Assembly (NCBI GenBank): GCA_030295235.1
Contig: AP026169.1
Coordinates: 434,001 to 498,000 of the forward strand
Reading direction: 5' to 3'
Length of the DNA stretch: 64,000 nt
Origin: Fistulifera solaris
Lineage: Eukaryota; Bacillariophyta; Bacillariophyceae; Naviculales; Stauroneidaceae
Positions 11,170 through 22,912 of the stretch are shown here, in pieces; the stretch's first letter is position 1; the number at the start of each line of letters is the position of its first letter. The translations under genes and the position numbers were made by a program. The notes under the pieces were generated by a model. It was not told the origin of the DNA, searched no databases, and saw only the letters and a program-made list of their open reading frames with translations.

Positions 11170-12036
11170 ATGGATTTTATGTTCTTTGTAAACAAAAACA
11201 AGGAGAAGGAGGCGGTCAAAGCCAAGGAGCGCGAGGAGAAGGCAAAGCTTAAAGACGTCTCTATCACAGAAACGGCCGAAACGAATGTCCGTAAGGAGCA
11301 ATGGAACCGTGAATTAGGTGCCAAGGCCACCGTCCGTGATACAATCGCCAATCTTAAAGACGTTCAGATCACCGAAACGGCCGAAACAAACGTTCGCAAG
11401 GAGCAGTGGACTCGAGAGTTGGATGCCAAGGCTCTCGCCCGTGACACCAAAGCCAACCTCAAGGACGTTCAGATCACCGAAACGGCCGAAACAAATGTGC
11501 GCAAGGAACAATGGACCCGAGAGTTAGATGCCAAGGCTCTCGCCCGTGACACCAAAGCCAACCTCAAGGACGTTCAGATCACCGAAACTGCCGAGTTGGA
11601 AATCAGAAAGCAGCAACACGAACAAGTAAGTCTTGAGCGTTGTATCGGGGCAGACGACGTGTGCAGTGTCTGTTGAAGCCGAAGATGCTTTCTCCTCTTT
11701 ACTGTATGATTCACTAAATCTCTTTCTCTCTCTCTCTCTCTCTTGTTCTTTTATGCTACGCTCAGGCCAAGAACTGGGTGGCCACAGGACGAGATACCAA
11801 GGCAAACCTCAAGGACGTCAACATGGCGACGGCCGTCATCGAAACTCGAAATCCGCAAGGAACAGCATGAACGAGTAAGTTGCATGATGTACTATAGTGC
11901 CAGAACTTCTTCGGGCTGACAATTTCTGACCTGATATCTGACCAATTCTCTTTAGGAAAAAGCTGCGAAGCAAGTTGCCAGAGACACCATCAAAAAGAAC
12001 GAGGATGTCAATATGGCGAAAGCTGTATTCGGCTAA
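11170..12036 (+). CDS. Unknown protein of 35-residue tandem repeats, three exons (one frame break)
   Basis: Not a family I know. After a short lysine-rich lead come units of the form LKDVQITETAETNVRKEQ then WTRELDAKALARDTKAN, repeated about four times at 35 residues and degenerate later. Exon 1 is 11170-11625, intron 1 11626-11765 (GTAAGT...CTCAG), exon 2 11766-11874, intron 2 11875-11955 (GTAAGT...TTTAG), exon 3 11956-12036, all phase 0. Exon 2 has one extra A in 11842-11844; removing it restores ELEIRKEQHER, the same block that ends exon 1 (ELEIRKQQHEQ), and gives 214 residues. The units are charged, helical and free of Cys, suggesting a coiled-coil or elongated scaffold. There is no signal or membrane segment. 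Confidence 0.75.
11251..11625 (+). repeat. Coding tandem repeat, 105-bp period
   Basis: The block AAAGACGTTCAGATCACCGA recurs at about 11250 (diverged), 11355, 11460 and 11565, exactly 105 bp apart for the last three. The 11460 and 11565 units are nearly identical at DNA level, pointing to recent duplication or homogenisation. Confidence 0.85.
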
Positions 12037-12683
12037 GCCACACTGTTTTGGCTAATGCCGCTCTATCGGATTTGTGCCTGGTATATATATACTCGAAAGA
12101 ATATTACTATTGAACTAGCTTGTGACAAATGTGACGCCTCTCTGTTTCTGTAGATAGATATGATTTTTGGCAGCGACAAGCTTGTATGCTTTCAAATTCA
12201 ACAATATCTGCTCCCTATGTTAGAGCTGCATCCTTGGCAGCATTAAGTTTTGCTTCTTCGTCACTAACGTTAGATTGTCGATGTGTGCTGTAGCTAGGAA
12301 TAGTAGACGTCGTTTTTCACACGTGATGGCGCACCGAAATCAACCCACTTTAATACAACGATTCCTCTTGCAAATAAAACAGATTAGTTGACATTATTTT
12401 TGGATCAAAATCAATCAAATCAGTGCCTCGAGTTTCATTTTCAAATTACGGGACTGAAATCAAATAAATTGAGTCGGGTTCTCGCTCCAGCGCGCGACAG
12501 AACAGCGGAACAGCTGTACCAGGTACCGTGCCTGTCCTTCTACCGTTCTGCTGCAAAACATCAAGCAAAATCTCACAACAAAACTTCAACTTGACGGCAG
12601 ATGCTGGAACAAAAAGGACAACAAGTGAAGTTGTACAAGTACCAAGGTTCTTCCGATTGCTCCACTCTCACACATAATAACAC
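12037..12683. other. Intergenic, nothing recognised
   Basis: About 650 bp. It contains CGGGACTG near 12449 and a GGTACC-rich stretch near 12530, but no gene, RNA or longer repeat that I can support. Confidence 0.4.
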
Positions 12684-13425
12684 ATGAAGATGCAAAAATT
12701 AGCACTCTGTCTTACATTTTTTCTCGGCGCCACCAGTGATGCTTTCGTGGTGCGTTCCGTGGTGCGACGCGACAACTGGATGATCCGAGAATCATCGGTG
12801 ACAACAGCCGAAGAAGCGTTCGAAACAATAGGCATCGAACAGGAGCAACTGGCCATCGGAATCGATCCGAGGGAATTTCTGAATTATATTGGAACGTAAG
12901 TGAATCTAGGCTGAGTGCAATCATGATGAATAAGTGAGTTTCTTACTTATTCGTTTACGATCCATATACAGTAAGCAAGATCTTCTACAAAAGACCATGA
13001 ATGACATTCCTTCGTTTGACGAAGAACGAGCAAAGAAAGAAGTCGAAAAGTTTTTATTAGACAAAGAGGCGGTAGGAATGTACATTCAATTCCAGAAAAT
13101 GCGTGAACAAGATCCCAATTTTGTCGTACCTTCGGAAGAAGAACGAGACGAAGGATTGTTTAGTTTCCGAAACATTCTTATCGTTTACTCGATATACTTG
13201 GCATATCAAATACTTCCGAATCTATTCTTGACATGGGTTGCTAAGAAACAAGAGACTGGAAGTTGGGAAGGAACGAATATTCCTGTGATTGATCAGTGGA
13301 TTGTAGATCAATTAGCGGAAAAAGCTGCCGCTGCCGCTGGAGCTGCCGCAGAATCAGTTAGCTCGGCTTCCGAATTGGTATCACTTGCTGTTACGCACTC
13401 GTTGCCCTTCACTTTACCAATGTAA
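12684..13425 (+). CDS. Unknown plastid-type single-pass membrane protein, two exons
   Basis: Exon 1 is 12684-12895, the intron 12896-12971 (GTAAGT...TACAG, phase 2), exon 2 12972-13425; 221 residues without frame errors. The first 20 residues are a clear signal peptide ending TSDAF, a plastid-import motif, followed by basic VVRSVVRRDN. The middle is charged and helical (EEAFETIGIEQEQL, EKFLLDKEAVGMYIQFQK). One membrane segment (ILIVYSIYLAYQILPNLFL) is followed by an Ala-rich helix. Function unknown; a thylakoid or envelope location is inferred. Confidence 0.8.
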
Positions 13426-13638
13426 TTGAGAAGATTATATTATATCTTAAATGTCCACGACAGAATATATAGCTTGATTACCACCAAGTCAACTTTGTTT
13501 AGTCAAAAATGTCTCGGCGCCAACATTGCATCGATTACGCTCTTTATAGAATGCTAGTCTTACTCTTAAAAGGTACGGAATACCAGGTAGGGTTTATTGA
13601 ATGAACAAGCAAAGACTTCCTTGTCTTGTTAGGCGGGA

Positions 13639-14618
13639 ATGTTATCCAGTACCGCTTTCATTTCGGTACGACTTGTCGCGGTTCGTCGCTATGAGCAATT
13701 AATGAGACGACAAAAAACTAAAAAAATGCACGTGGCCGTATTTCCTTTATCATTTTTTGATATCGCAACATTAAATCTGTGTTGCCTTGTCTTTTCTATC
13801 ATTAGAGGTCTAATGCAACGAGGAGGAAGTCGAATCTTAGGTAAAGCCAGTCTCTGGTTGGCAGGCGGTAGTCTTTACGCAACGACTTGCTATTTCAGCT
13901 ACCATTACTGGCGTCTCATGAAATCCGATGTTGCTGCTAGCGATATTCCACTCTCTGTCATGGAACACGGGCAACGCATGCAACAATTTCAAAAAATTGC
14001 CAATCACTATGATGACGACATAGGACGTGATGAACAGGTCCTCGGGATACCGATTCTCCGAAGGATGCTGCTCTTTTTCATGCTAGAGGTACTTGTCTGG
14101 AAGTGGGTGCCGGAACGGCCCGGAATCTTCCCTATTACCGGACTTCGTCGAATGTAGTCAATCGAGTAGTCCTTTCGGATGCGTCGGAGCAAATGCTCGA
14201 GCAAGCGAAAGAGAAGATTCGCGCTCTGCCAGTGACCAAACGTTCGCGCTTCGCCACTCTGAAAGCGGATGCCGCTGAATTACGTGAGGTTTTTCCGGAC
14301 AATAGCTTTGACACAGTCATTGACACGTTCGGCCTTTGTAGTTTTCAAGATCCTGTAGCTGTCCTTAAGGAGCTTTCACGGATCTGTAAACCGACGGGAA
14401 AGATTTTGCTGCTAGAGCACGGTCGCAGTCATAGTTGGGAATTTATCACAAAGCATTTGGATTCGCATGCCCTGGAACACGCCGCAAACTGGGGCTGCGT
14501 CTGGAACAGGGATCTAGACAAGATTCTGGAAGAAGCAAGTGATGATTTGGAGGTGGATGTGCTATCGCGGTATCATCTTGGGACAACCTATTATATTGTT
14601 TGTCGACCCAGGAAATAA
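13639..14618 (+). CDS. OMS1-like class I methyltransferase (one frame break)
   Basis: SAM-dependent methyltransferase of the UbiE/OMS1 type. The first frame gives a membrane segment (ASLWLAGGSLYATTCYF) and YDDDIGRDEQVLGIPILRR. One missing T in the T5 at 14074-14078 moves into the frame carrying motif I (LEVGAGTARNL), then VLSDASEQMLEQA, DSFDTVIDTFGLCSF-type motif II/III and KILLLEHGRSHSWEF. The full product is about 326 residues. A membrane anchor before the domain and the EHGRS block match the mitochondrial OMS1 group, so an organellar inner-membrane enzyme is likely; the substrate is unknown. A pyrimidine-rich stretch ending CATTAG near 13805 looks like an intron end, but I found no donor in the right phase, so the first 55 residues are uncertain. 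Confidence 0.75.
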
Positions 14619-16128
14619 GCAAGCACTGTTCTCCACGATACTTTATACCCTCCAACTGCCAGAAGGAGAAAATTCAGGGACGTAAGAGTCGATGAAACGG
14701 CCAAATCTAGAAGTTCTCGCGCTGCCTCATATTTGTCACTTGAAATCCGATTGTCATCATCTTTACAATCACCTTTGGTCTACGGTCGTAAGGTTATCCC
14801 CGTGGCTATTATCAGCATCGATTGAAAATCAAAAGCTCAGATCTCAGATCGTGAAGTGTAAGACCTACAACCCATTTGGGATCGACGACACATGATAGAT
14901 GAATACAGGATGCGATGATTCATTATCGATTCAATAATACTAATTGCTGCTGCAAGTACATACGGTATAATTCTTCCTCCGTATCGTCCATCGCCCAATC
15001 TTTGCCATTTCTCAATCATCAGTCTTGTTTGCTTTCTACGTTCAGCGTTTAGCTCTGCTCTCTCTAGCTCTCTAGATTCTCAAGAGAAAAATCCTCGATG
15101 TCATGAGAGCTTCCTTTTCCACTTCATCACTTCATCTATTCAAAACAATTATGTGTGTGACGTGAAACGTGTTTGAGACTTGAAGCCCTCAAATAATGAT
15201 ACTGCAAAGCCCAACCCTGAACCCCCGCAATCTTGTTTCTTGTTGCTGTTCTTAGTTCTTACCTCTTACCTGTTTTTCTTCGAAAGTTACAGTGTAGAAC
15301 GCCACCTTAGTATTCTCCTCAGTTATGCTTTAAAATGCTTTCCATTATTGGATAGGCCACAGTTTAACTTTAGTGTGGAGTAAGTGCTAGGTACAATTCA
15401 GTGCCGATCCGGGACTGGGCAATTGTATTGATTTTTAGTCTTCAACATGCAAATACTGCTCAGAGCGCGCCACCGCGCGAAAGCCATGGAAAACGCCGAA
15501 CTGACGAATGACGAATGAAAACTCGAGTATGTTTTTTACTACCAGTCGATCCATTATCAAGAATGTCTACCCCACGGAGTATATCGGAAAGGAGCTCTTA
15601 CCGGTTTTGATTTCGCTAAGACCACGTACAACTCTGAACTGTGACCCAGGCCGACAGACATCTTTAAATTTTTTGTTTTTGTCGGAAGGAAGCAGGATGA
15701 CTGATGGAATGACCGCGAGGGGCAAGAAAGCAGATCGAATAGCATCGATGATAGATGATATGGTCGGCCAAGGCGCTCTCCTTGACTTGAATTCATTGCA
15801 ACACCCAGCCTTTTCTTGAAATTCCAGCTGATTAATATATCGCTCGAAACAAATTGCAAGGGCTTGGCTTTCGGCAGACAATTCGAACGAGTTGCGCAAC
15901 TTATCAGCTAGCAAAGGCTATTCAATATTGCGTTTATCGGCGGCTGGCGGTCGCCGCGTGGATCGAATTGAGTCGAATTTGCAAGGTTCTTCACGAGATA
16001 ACTAGCTTGACGCGGTATCTAATCTTCGGGCTAGTGCCTTGATTAGGACTCTACCAGAAATCAGCTTCGGAACGGGAGACCGTAGAAAGTCTGTTTGTGA
16101 AAAGAAAGAGAACAAAAAAAACATTTAG
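14619..16128. other. Intergenic or unresolved 5' region of the next gene
   Basis: About 1.5 kb without a confident gene. The next gene's frame opens at 16129 with no ATG, directly after ACATTTAG, so upstream exons should lie here. A frame at 15508-15819 ends with a helical stretch (ARGKKADRIASMIDDMVGQG) that could be such an exon, but I found no matching splice donor. Confidence 0.3.
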
Positions 16129-19100
16129 GATACCCCTGGGGCCGAAAAAAGTGATTTTTATCAACAGAATACAAAAACGTTGCCTCAAGAAGTAGTCGAG
16201 GCGCTGAAAGCTCCGAAAGCTGGGGAAACGCCTTCTCGCCAACCAACTCAGGCCCATAATAGCCGTAGCAGCTTCGTCGATATGAAGACAGGTTCCGATT
16301 TCAAACCGCAAAGGGCCTGTGTGTCAAAGCAGAAAGCCATTCCAGTGGATGACGTTACGTCGCCGAAGCAAGCTGTTGATTTCGCCGATGTAAAAGGAGG
16401 CGGAGAAATGTGTGATGATTTCGTAGAAACGCCTGCTATTGCGCGAGCCTATGATGTCGTACCCATTCTGGAACAAACGAAACTTCCTAGAGGAGGTGTC
16501 AGCGTTGATACCAAGGCTGTTGGTCGTGTGCAGGTACGTTAAGTGATCCTTGCTGGTCGTAAAATACGATGTATACATAGATCTGACTTTGCTGTGCGTT
16601 CAGTATGGAATCCCTCCAGAAACAATCAAAGATAGCATGAGGCTCGGAATACCTGTACCGCAAGTTTATATAGTTCCTACTGAGCGATTTTCACGGGAAA
16701 TGGGCCCCGCTCTTGGAGTCAATCTTGCTGAGTTTGAGTTCCCTGCCTACTTTAACTACTTCGTCTACAAGAAGAAATGCACGCTGGTAGTCGACTCTGT
16801 TGAAGCGGAAGATAACATCCGTGAGGTTTTTAGCGAGACTCTTTTAGGACCTGAGCAATTTCGACGGGAAAATTTCATTGCGTATGAAGAGGAAGATTTT
16901 GCTCCTGACTTTCCAAAAGCTGCCATTCCCGATTTTCAAAAAGAATTGAAGCATTTCAGGATAATGCCCGACGGCCAGGAACTTGTTATCGAAACGCTTC
17001 TTGATTTCCAGACACTTTGAGGATGTGGAAGCGGCACAATTGTTGGGAAGTCCGAAGCCTACCTCCGGCGATGAAGAAGTAACCGTTGAAACCTTACGTG
17101 TAAAGGAAGTGTCTGAGGAACCCCAAGCTCAATCATTTCCAGCTGATGCTGCAGCTATCAAGCGAGGGGAGCAAAGTAAATGGACTTATTCGGACGCAAT
17201 CAGCAACGGCGATGTTTCCAGAATTTACCCCTTCTCTGCCACCCCTGAAGAGATCGCGGCCGGAAAAGTTCCACGGGTTGAAATCTTCAAAATGCCGGGC
17301 GGCACGGAGTACATCATCCATGATATTAATGAGAATAACGAGATCATTGGAAAGGCAAAGCTATCAGGTCATGTGAAGGTATCGGAGTTCATGAGCGTTG
17401 ACGGGTTCGGCGGGAGATCTTTTTTGGATGCCATGGATCCCTCAAATGGTGAGATACAAGTGGAGCATCCAAGCAGACCCATCAAGCGACCAGCGTTTCA
17501 CCCGCCTTCTTTTGGAGTGACTGTGCTGGGTAATTCACACGGCTTTGATAAGAGCGGCTCGGTATCTGGCTACGTTCTTTGGGTAAACGGGCGAGGTGTC
17601 ATGATAGATCCTCCTCCGTATTCTTCTGCTACTCTGGAAAGAGAAGGTATTCGACCTAGAACGATTGTTGGAATTATCTTGACGCATTGTCATGCTGATC
17701 ACGATGCCGGTGCTTTTCAAAAAGTTCTAACGGGGTCACCAGTAGTTGTTATCACGACTCCAACTATTTACAAGAGCTTTATCAGGAAATATTCTGCTCT
17801 TTCGGCACTAAGTCCAGCACTTCTCCGACATAGTCACCGTTACAAACCTGCCATTATTGGACAGCCACTTCGATTCCAGGGTGCAACATTTCATTTTACA
17901 TACACGCTACACGCAATTCCTTGCGTCGGTTTCCGAGTTGAATGGCGCGGGCGATCGATGGTGTTTACTGGCGATCACTTCAACAATCCAGCTGGTTTGG
18001 AAAATCTTGTTGAAAAGGGGGTCATGTCAAAGGCAAGAATGGATGATTTAAATTATCTTCCTCTTCAAGACTGCGATGTCTTACTACATGAGTCTGGAGC
18101 TCCTCCGATTCACACACCTTTGGAAGTATTGCTGCAGTTACCAAAACATGTGAAAGAACGTCTATACGTAGTACATACCTCTGCACTTCCAGACGATTGC
18201 GAGCTCCGAGTCGCGCCAACAGGAACAGCGGGAACAATTCGTTTGGACACGAGTTCTTCTCATGATCGGAAGGGGTGCATCGCGGTGGCGACGACAACAT
18301 GTGGATAGGTGGCTCCTTAGAGTATTCCACCATCGCAGAGGATTCTGAGCATGATTTGGATCATTCTTTTGGGCATTTGGCTAAAGGCAAACGCGGAAAA
18401 GCAACCCAACGCACCTCCTGCTTCAACAGTGTGGGAAGAGCACCACTTGTATCCCGTCGGCCAGCATCTAGCACAGATGCTTGGTATATTCTCAATCTGC
18501 TCAGTGCTGTGCCATTTCTTTCAAGGTAAGCTGACTTGTTCTGTCCTGGCTTGAGCTTACATTTTTTAACTCTGTCATTCATTACTTTCTTTTAGCCTAT
18601 CTTACACGCAGACGATGGAAGTACTTGAAATAGCAAGGGTCGATTCCTACTCTCTGAACGATGTTGTCGTATCCGCAAACAATAGAAGTTATGTGTTGTG
18701 TGTTATTTGGGAAGGCACATGTGCCGAACAACCTGCAAAGCGAGCAACTGATATGACGTTTCATTCCGCAGACCACTCGGATCATGACTGGGGGTCTGGT
18801 CCAGTTTGGTACGCAGGAGATTGGACGGGCCCTAGAGCGCTACAGCCGGAAGAGGCATTGAGCGGAGAGAGCTCGTCTAGCGCAAGTCATGACATCGTGG
18901 CAGTGTCAAATGAGGGTGTCAAAGTTATCAAGATTGACTTCCCCTCATTGCACGCCATACTAAACGCTGGTTCTCAGCTGTACCGCCGTTTTCTCGAGCG
19001 GAATGCTGGCCAAGAACGTGCGAAAATGGAGACAGCATATGATGACGAGTTTGCGACAGCTACGGATTTGCTATTAGAAACTGCGAAGAAAGAGTTGAAT

Positions 19101-20019
19101 GTTTTGGACTTATTGAACTGCAATTCAGCTCTACGAAAGCTCACTGCTGTGCAAAAGCGCCACCTAGAAAGCTTAGCAGTCGGTCCTATCAGTTATCAGC
19201 AGGGAGAAAGGTTGTGGGGAGCTGGCACACCAGTTGATAAAGCCTTCATTATTGTTTCAGGTACAGCGTCGTTTGTCAAAAGAAGAAGTCCGAGCACAAC
19301 AGAGGGATCGGGTTTGAAAGTCGACATGGAAACGGCAATCAAAGAACTGGGAGGCAAGCACAATGGCGATGAGAACTCATCATTGTCTTCAGTTGATCAT
19401 GATGAGCCTAATCCAAAGGTCGGAATCGACACTATGTCCAACGCTGATTTTAAAAAGTTGCAAAAGAATTTGCAATCTAGAGCAGAATATTTTCAAAAGA
19501 GGGATCCGTGTCCTCTGGCATTTCTGGTTTCTCGGGCGACTCAATCTCGCACGACGGAGACTACGACTCAGATGAGAATTTCGACGATTCTAACCACCGC
19601 CGAAGTTTGACTCTCCGTCGTCGATCATCTCGCATGAGACAAGCCAACAAGGTTCTCGGCAGATTGTACAACCGACGTGCGTTCACGGCTGGACTTGTCT
19701 TCAGCAAGGGACATTTTCTGGGAGATGTCTCGAAGATGGTGGCGGGTTTGCTTTCGTCTGACGCGTTTACTGAGGCGGGCAGCGGTGGTTACGGTTTCGG
19801 TGAAAAGACGACAGCCTTGCGGCAGATGCCAAAGCTTTGGCGACCATCACAGAATCGAATAATGGTGAAGGGGGCTACCATGTTCTGCATAATTCAACCT
19901 TGACTGCCGGCAAGGATGGCTGCGTTGTGTTGCTCTTCCACAAAGCAAGTCTTATTCCATTCCTTGACGAGCACCCCGGGCTACTTTTGAGCCTACTAGG
20001 GACACAAGTTGTTGTTTAA
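16129..20019 (+). CDS. Metallo-beta-lactamase / cyclic-nucleotide-binding protein, GbpA/PdeD-like (5' end unresolved, several frame breaks)
   Basis: Domain order resembles the Dictyostelium class II cGMP phosphodiesterases GbpA/PdeD: a conserved lead (YGIPPETIKDSM, EFPAYFNYFVYKKK), a metallo-beta-lactamase fold (FGVTVLGNSHGFD, ILTHCHADHDAGAF zinc motif, MVFTGDHFNNP, LLHESGAPP), then two cNMP-binding regions (NLLSAVPFLSSLSYTQTMEV; LTAVQKRHLESLAVGPISY, GTASFVKRR, GHFLGDVSKMV). Introns are 16534-16603 and 18526-18595. Indels restore one frame: an extra C near 17008, missing bases at GGGG 18272-18275, GGG 19501-19503 and 19815-19818. From 16129 this gives about 1,250 residues. Likely role: hydrolysis of cyclic nucleotide under cNMP control. 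A second cNMP domain interrupted by acidic inserts is unusual. The start codon is not identified. Confidence 0.78.
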
Positions 20020-20291
20020 TGACGGTGCTGCCAAGTATGCCTCTCCAGGTGCAAAAACGTTAGCAGGTACTAAAAGTTAAGATGCATTGCTCTCTATAAG
20101 CTACCCTTGCGACTGATTAGTGTAAAGTTAAGAGCTAAGTAATTAAAAGGCTCCACTCAAATGATCAGTGAATCTACTTCATCGACAAAGAGTTACTACC
20201 ACGAAGCCTTTCATTCATTCGTTAGTCATTCTAAACGAGTACTTAAAAAAGAGTAGCATTATGTACAAGGCGCCAATCGAACGCTCTAAAT

Positions 20292-20873
20292 TCAAGAATT
20301 CCCTTGCTGCTCCATTTCCCACAGATCCTGAACCACTAATTTGACTTGCTTTGAATCGGTACGTTCCAAACCAAAAGGAATCTGCTTCGCTCGTACACCA
20401 ATGTAGGAATTGTCTTGCACGTCTTTCATAATGAGAGGTAATTGCAAATAGCGGATGGTATCGTGCAATTTGTCCATGTCCGATTCGAATGTTTTGGAGA
20501 CTCCATGTGAAAGCTGTTGATACAATTGATCGACAGAGTATGTTTGCGCCAGCAAAGGATAAAAGGCCACCACATCCAGACGAAACGTCTCGTCCGCATC
20601 GGATCGATAGGAGAAACTCGTCGTTCGTTTGGTGTCATGACCCGGCACATTCTCGGCCAGGCGCATCGACTGCACTTGCCATTGACGTTGAGGTCGTGAC
20701 TGTTGTTGTTTTTGCTTCGTGGTTGGTTTCAAAGGACCGGCATCGTGTAAGAATTTCAACAAATCATCGGGCATTTCTTCGGAGGACGCGACGACGGGTG
20801 TAGCTCGTTTAGCACTTTGTGTGACAGCAGCCGGAGCGGTTTTTGCCACTGCCTTAGATGCAGCTTGACCCAT
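20292..20873 (-). CDS. Small protein with N-myristoylation signal, unknown
   Basis: 193 residues from the ATG at 20873, chosen because MGQAASK fits the N-myristoylation consensus (Gly2, Ser6); an in-frame upstream extension to 20960 is hydrophobic but has no supporting start context. The C-terminal part (FSYRSDADETFRLDVVAF, YSVDQLYQQL, LQLPLIMKDVQDNSYIG, VQDLWEMEQQG) looks folded. The linker is Ala- and Gln-rich. No family recognised; lipid anchoring to a membrane is inferred. Confidence 0.65.
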   Translation of the reverse strand: MGQAASKAVAKTAPAAVTQSAKRATPVVASSEEMPDDLLKFLHDAGPLKPTTKQKQQQSRPQRQWQVQSMRLAENVPGHDTKRTTSFSYRSDADETFRLDVVAFYPLLAQTYSVDQLYQQLSHGVSKTFESDMDKLHDTIRYLQLPLIMKDVQDNSYIGVRAKQIPFGLERTDSKQVKLVVQDLWEMEQQGNS

Positions 20874-21191
20874 TATCTTGTATACGAGTGAGTAGAATTG
20901 TATCAATGTGTTTTCTTTTATCGCTTTTTTTACTGGTACGAAGGCAATGAAGAACACCAATTATACGGAGTAATAAACAGCGATCGCGTTTTTCACTCCA
21001 TCTCGGAAACCGGTATTCCCTACATCCTACCGGTTTTCAATTGTCCGTTCGAAGCGCCGGGCGAACATCACGTCCGTTGAAATGGTTTGAACTCACCGAA
21101 TATATGCATTCATCGATGCGTTGCAAGCAACGCCATGCATTCGATAGACCAAGGATAACAATACAATACACAAGCAATCCATAAGAAAAGA
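20874..21191. other. Divergent spacer
   Basis: 318 bp between two divergent genes. Holds the second TACGGAGTA motif; otherwise nothing recognised. Confidence 0.4.
20964..20972 (+). repeat. TACGGAGTA motif, copy 2
   Basis: Exact copy inside TATACGGAGTAATAA, 91 bp upstream of the minus-strand gene start. Confidence 0.6.
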
Positions 21192-22912
21192 ATGAAGATA
21201 ACGAGTCCGTCAGTGCGGCAGCATCGGACTGCACGGAACTATTACTACACAACAACATATCTGTACTATGCCTTGTTTCTCGTCATCGTGTTACAAGCTG
21301 CTCTTTCTATTTTCCAAGGAAACATTCTTGAAAGGGAAAGCAAGCGAAGTTTAAGAGCGCCTTTATCAAACTTACTCAGCAATAATTTCGCGGAAACTGT
21401 TAATCATAGGAGAACGGAAGCTAGCGCCGTTTCTCTTGACAGAGCAATCGACAACCAACACAAAAATCCTCAGGAGTTTCAAATAGCACAAGAAACAACT
21501 GAAACCAATTACTTACCTACAAATACGACAGAGACGACATCATCAATCACAGATACACAAAGAATCAAGTTGGAAATAAAATCTCGTTCGAAGCTTCCCT
21601 TACTAATAATTGGTGGAAGTGATGGGTCCGGTACGAGAGCGTTTGTCGACGTCCTAGGGCACTTACATGTCCCCATGCTGGTGGATGATAAGGCCACTTT
21701 GGATATTCACGCTCCATGCTTTTACCACGGCGATGGTTGGCCACATATCGTGAACCGAGTCATGAATGAGACCCATTCGGCTCGTTACGAGTTTTCCGAT
21801 TTATCGCAAAATGTTCAAGATGAGCTTCACGAACAGATGCGAATTTGTTTCCGGGAACACTACGCGCCTCGTGCCCTGCGACTCCTTATGGAGGCCCATA
21901 AGAAGGGCAAAGAATTACCCCATCGAATTCGATATGGCTTCAAAGCACCTGTCAGTATGCTCTTACTCCCGGTGTTGCTCGAAACGTTTGAGAATATCAA
22001 ATTCTTGCACGTGATTCGCGATGGACGAGATATTGCTCTGAGCAGCAACACGAGTCCTGTCGATAAATTTTATCGAACATTCTATCCGAATGCCACACAA
22101 CATGTGACAATGCTCCATGAGGCGCTAGGGAATGACACTGTATCTGTGAAGCAGGTCATGGCTATGCAGTTGTGGAATGATTGGAACACACAAGTATATG
22201 AGTTTGGAACCAGTCATCCTTCTATTGACTATTTGCCGATCAAAACGGAAGATCTACTCAATCCCGTAACGCGCTTTGAAGCTATACAACAAATTGCCGA
22301 ATTCGTAGGATCTCCATTGTCTACCGCACAACTCTGTTGCCTGAGTCAAAAAGAGCTTCATGACATGGGAAAGTCAATGAATTTTCAAGGGAAACAAGAA
22401 AACTCTGGTAGACCTGATGTTCGTATCCAGTTAGAAGGCACTGATAAGTCACTTTTGGCATCGTTTTTAGATGCAGGACACCGTATACACGACAAAGAAC
22501 AGCTGACTTCCGAGCTTGGACTGTTCAAGCAGCAAGCAGCTAGGCTCCGAACTCAAATGGAAGCAATAACGTATGATGATATCGAAGATACGTTACTGGA
22601 ACAGAACGACTACGAGAAAAAGTTAGAAGCACATCGCCAGGAGATCCTAAACAATATCCCCAATCAGGAAGCTCGCAAAAGTTTCGCCTTTTGGTGACAG
22701 CTCCCCAGCGAATCCGTACCGATGCCGCTCCACCGGATGAAGTTAAGCAGCGATATGGCAAATGGGTTTCCAAGCTCGAGCATTTACCTGAGCTTTCACA
22801 GGAGTTGCATGCATACGGAGCCAAAGGTCTTGACTTATTCGGTTATGCACCGCCACATGAGTTTATGTCGCGCAAATTCCATTCAATACCTTGTTCTGCT
22901 TGCGTGGAATAA
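21192..22912 (+). CDS. Type II membrane sulfotransferase-like protein (one frame break)
   Basis: A short cytosolic tail, one membrane anchor (LYYALFLVIVLQAALSIF, residues 24-41), an N-glycosylation-rich stem and a P-loop sulfotransferase domain. The 5'-phosphosulfate loop is LLIIGGSDGSGTRAFVDV and the 3'-phosphate loop FLHVIRDGRDIALSSN. This is the layout of Golgi carbohydrate sulfotransferases, using PAPS to sulfate sugars or proteins; diatoms make sulfated polysaccharides. A missing T in TTTT 22689-22692 cuts the frame before the C-terminal 74 residues (VTAPQRIRTDAAPP to KFHSIPCSACVE); restored length about 573. The C-terminal Cys pair may form a disulfide. Acceptor unknown. Confidence 0.8.

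Noticed and set aside
11727-11748. TC-rich run as a separate repeat element
   Set aside because: It is the pyrimidine tract of the first intron of the repeat-protein gene.
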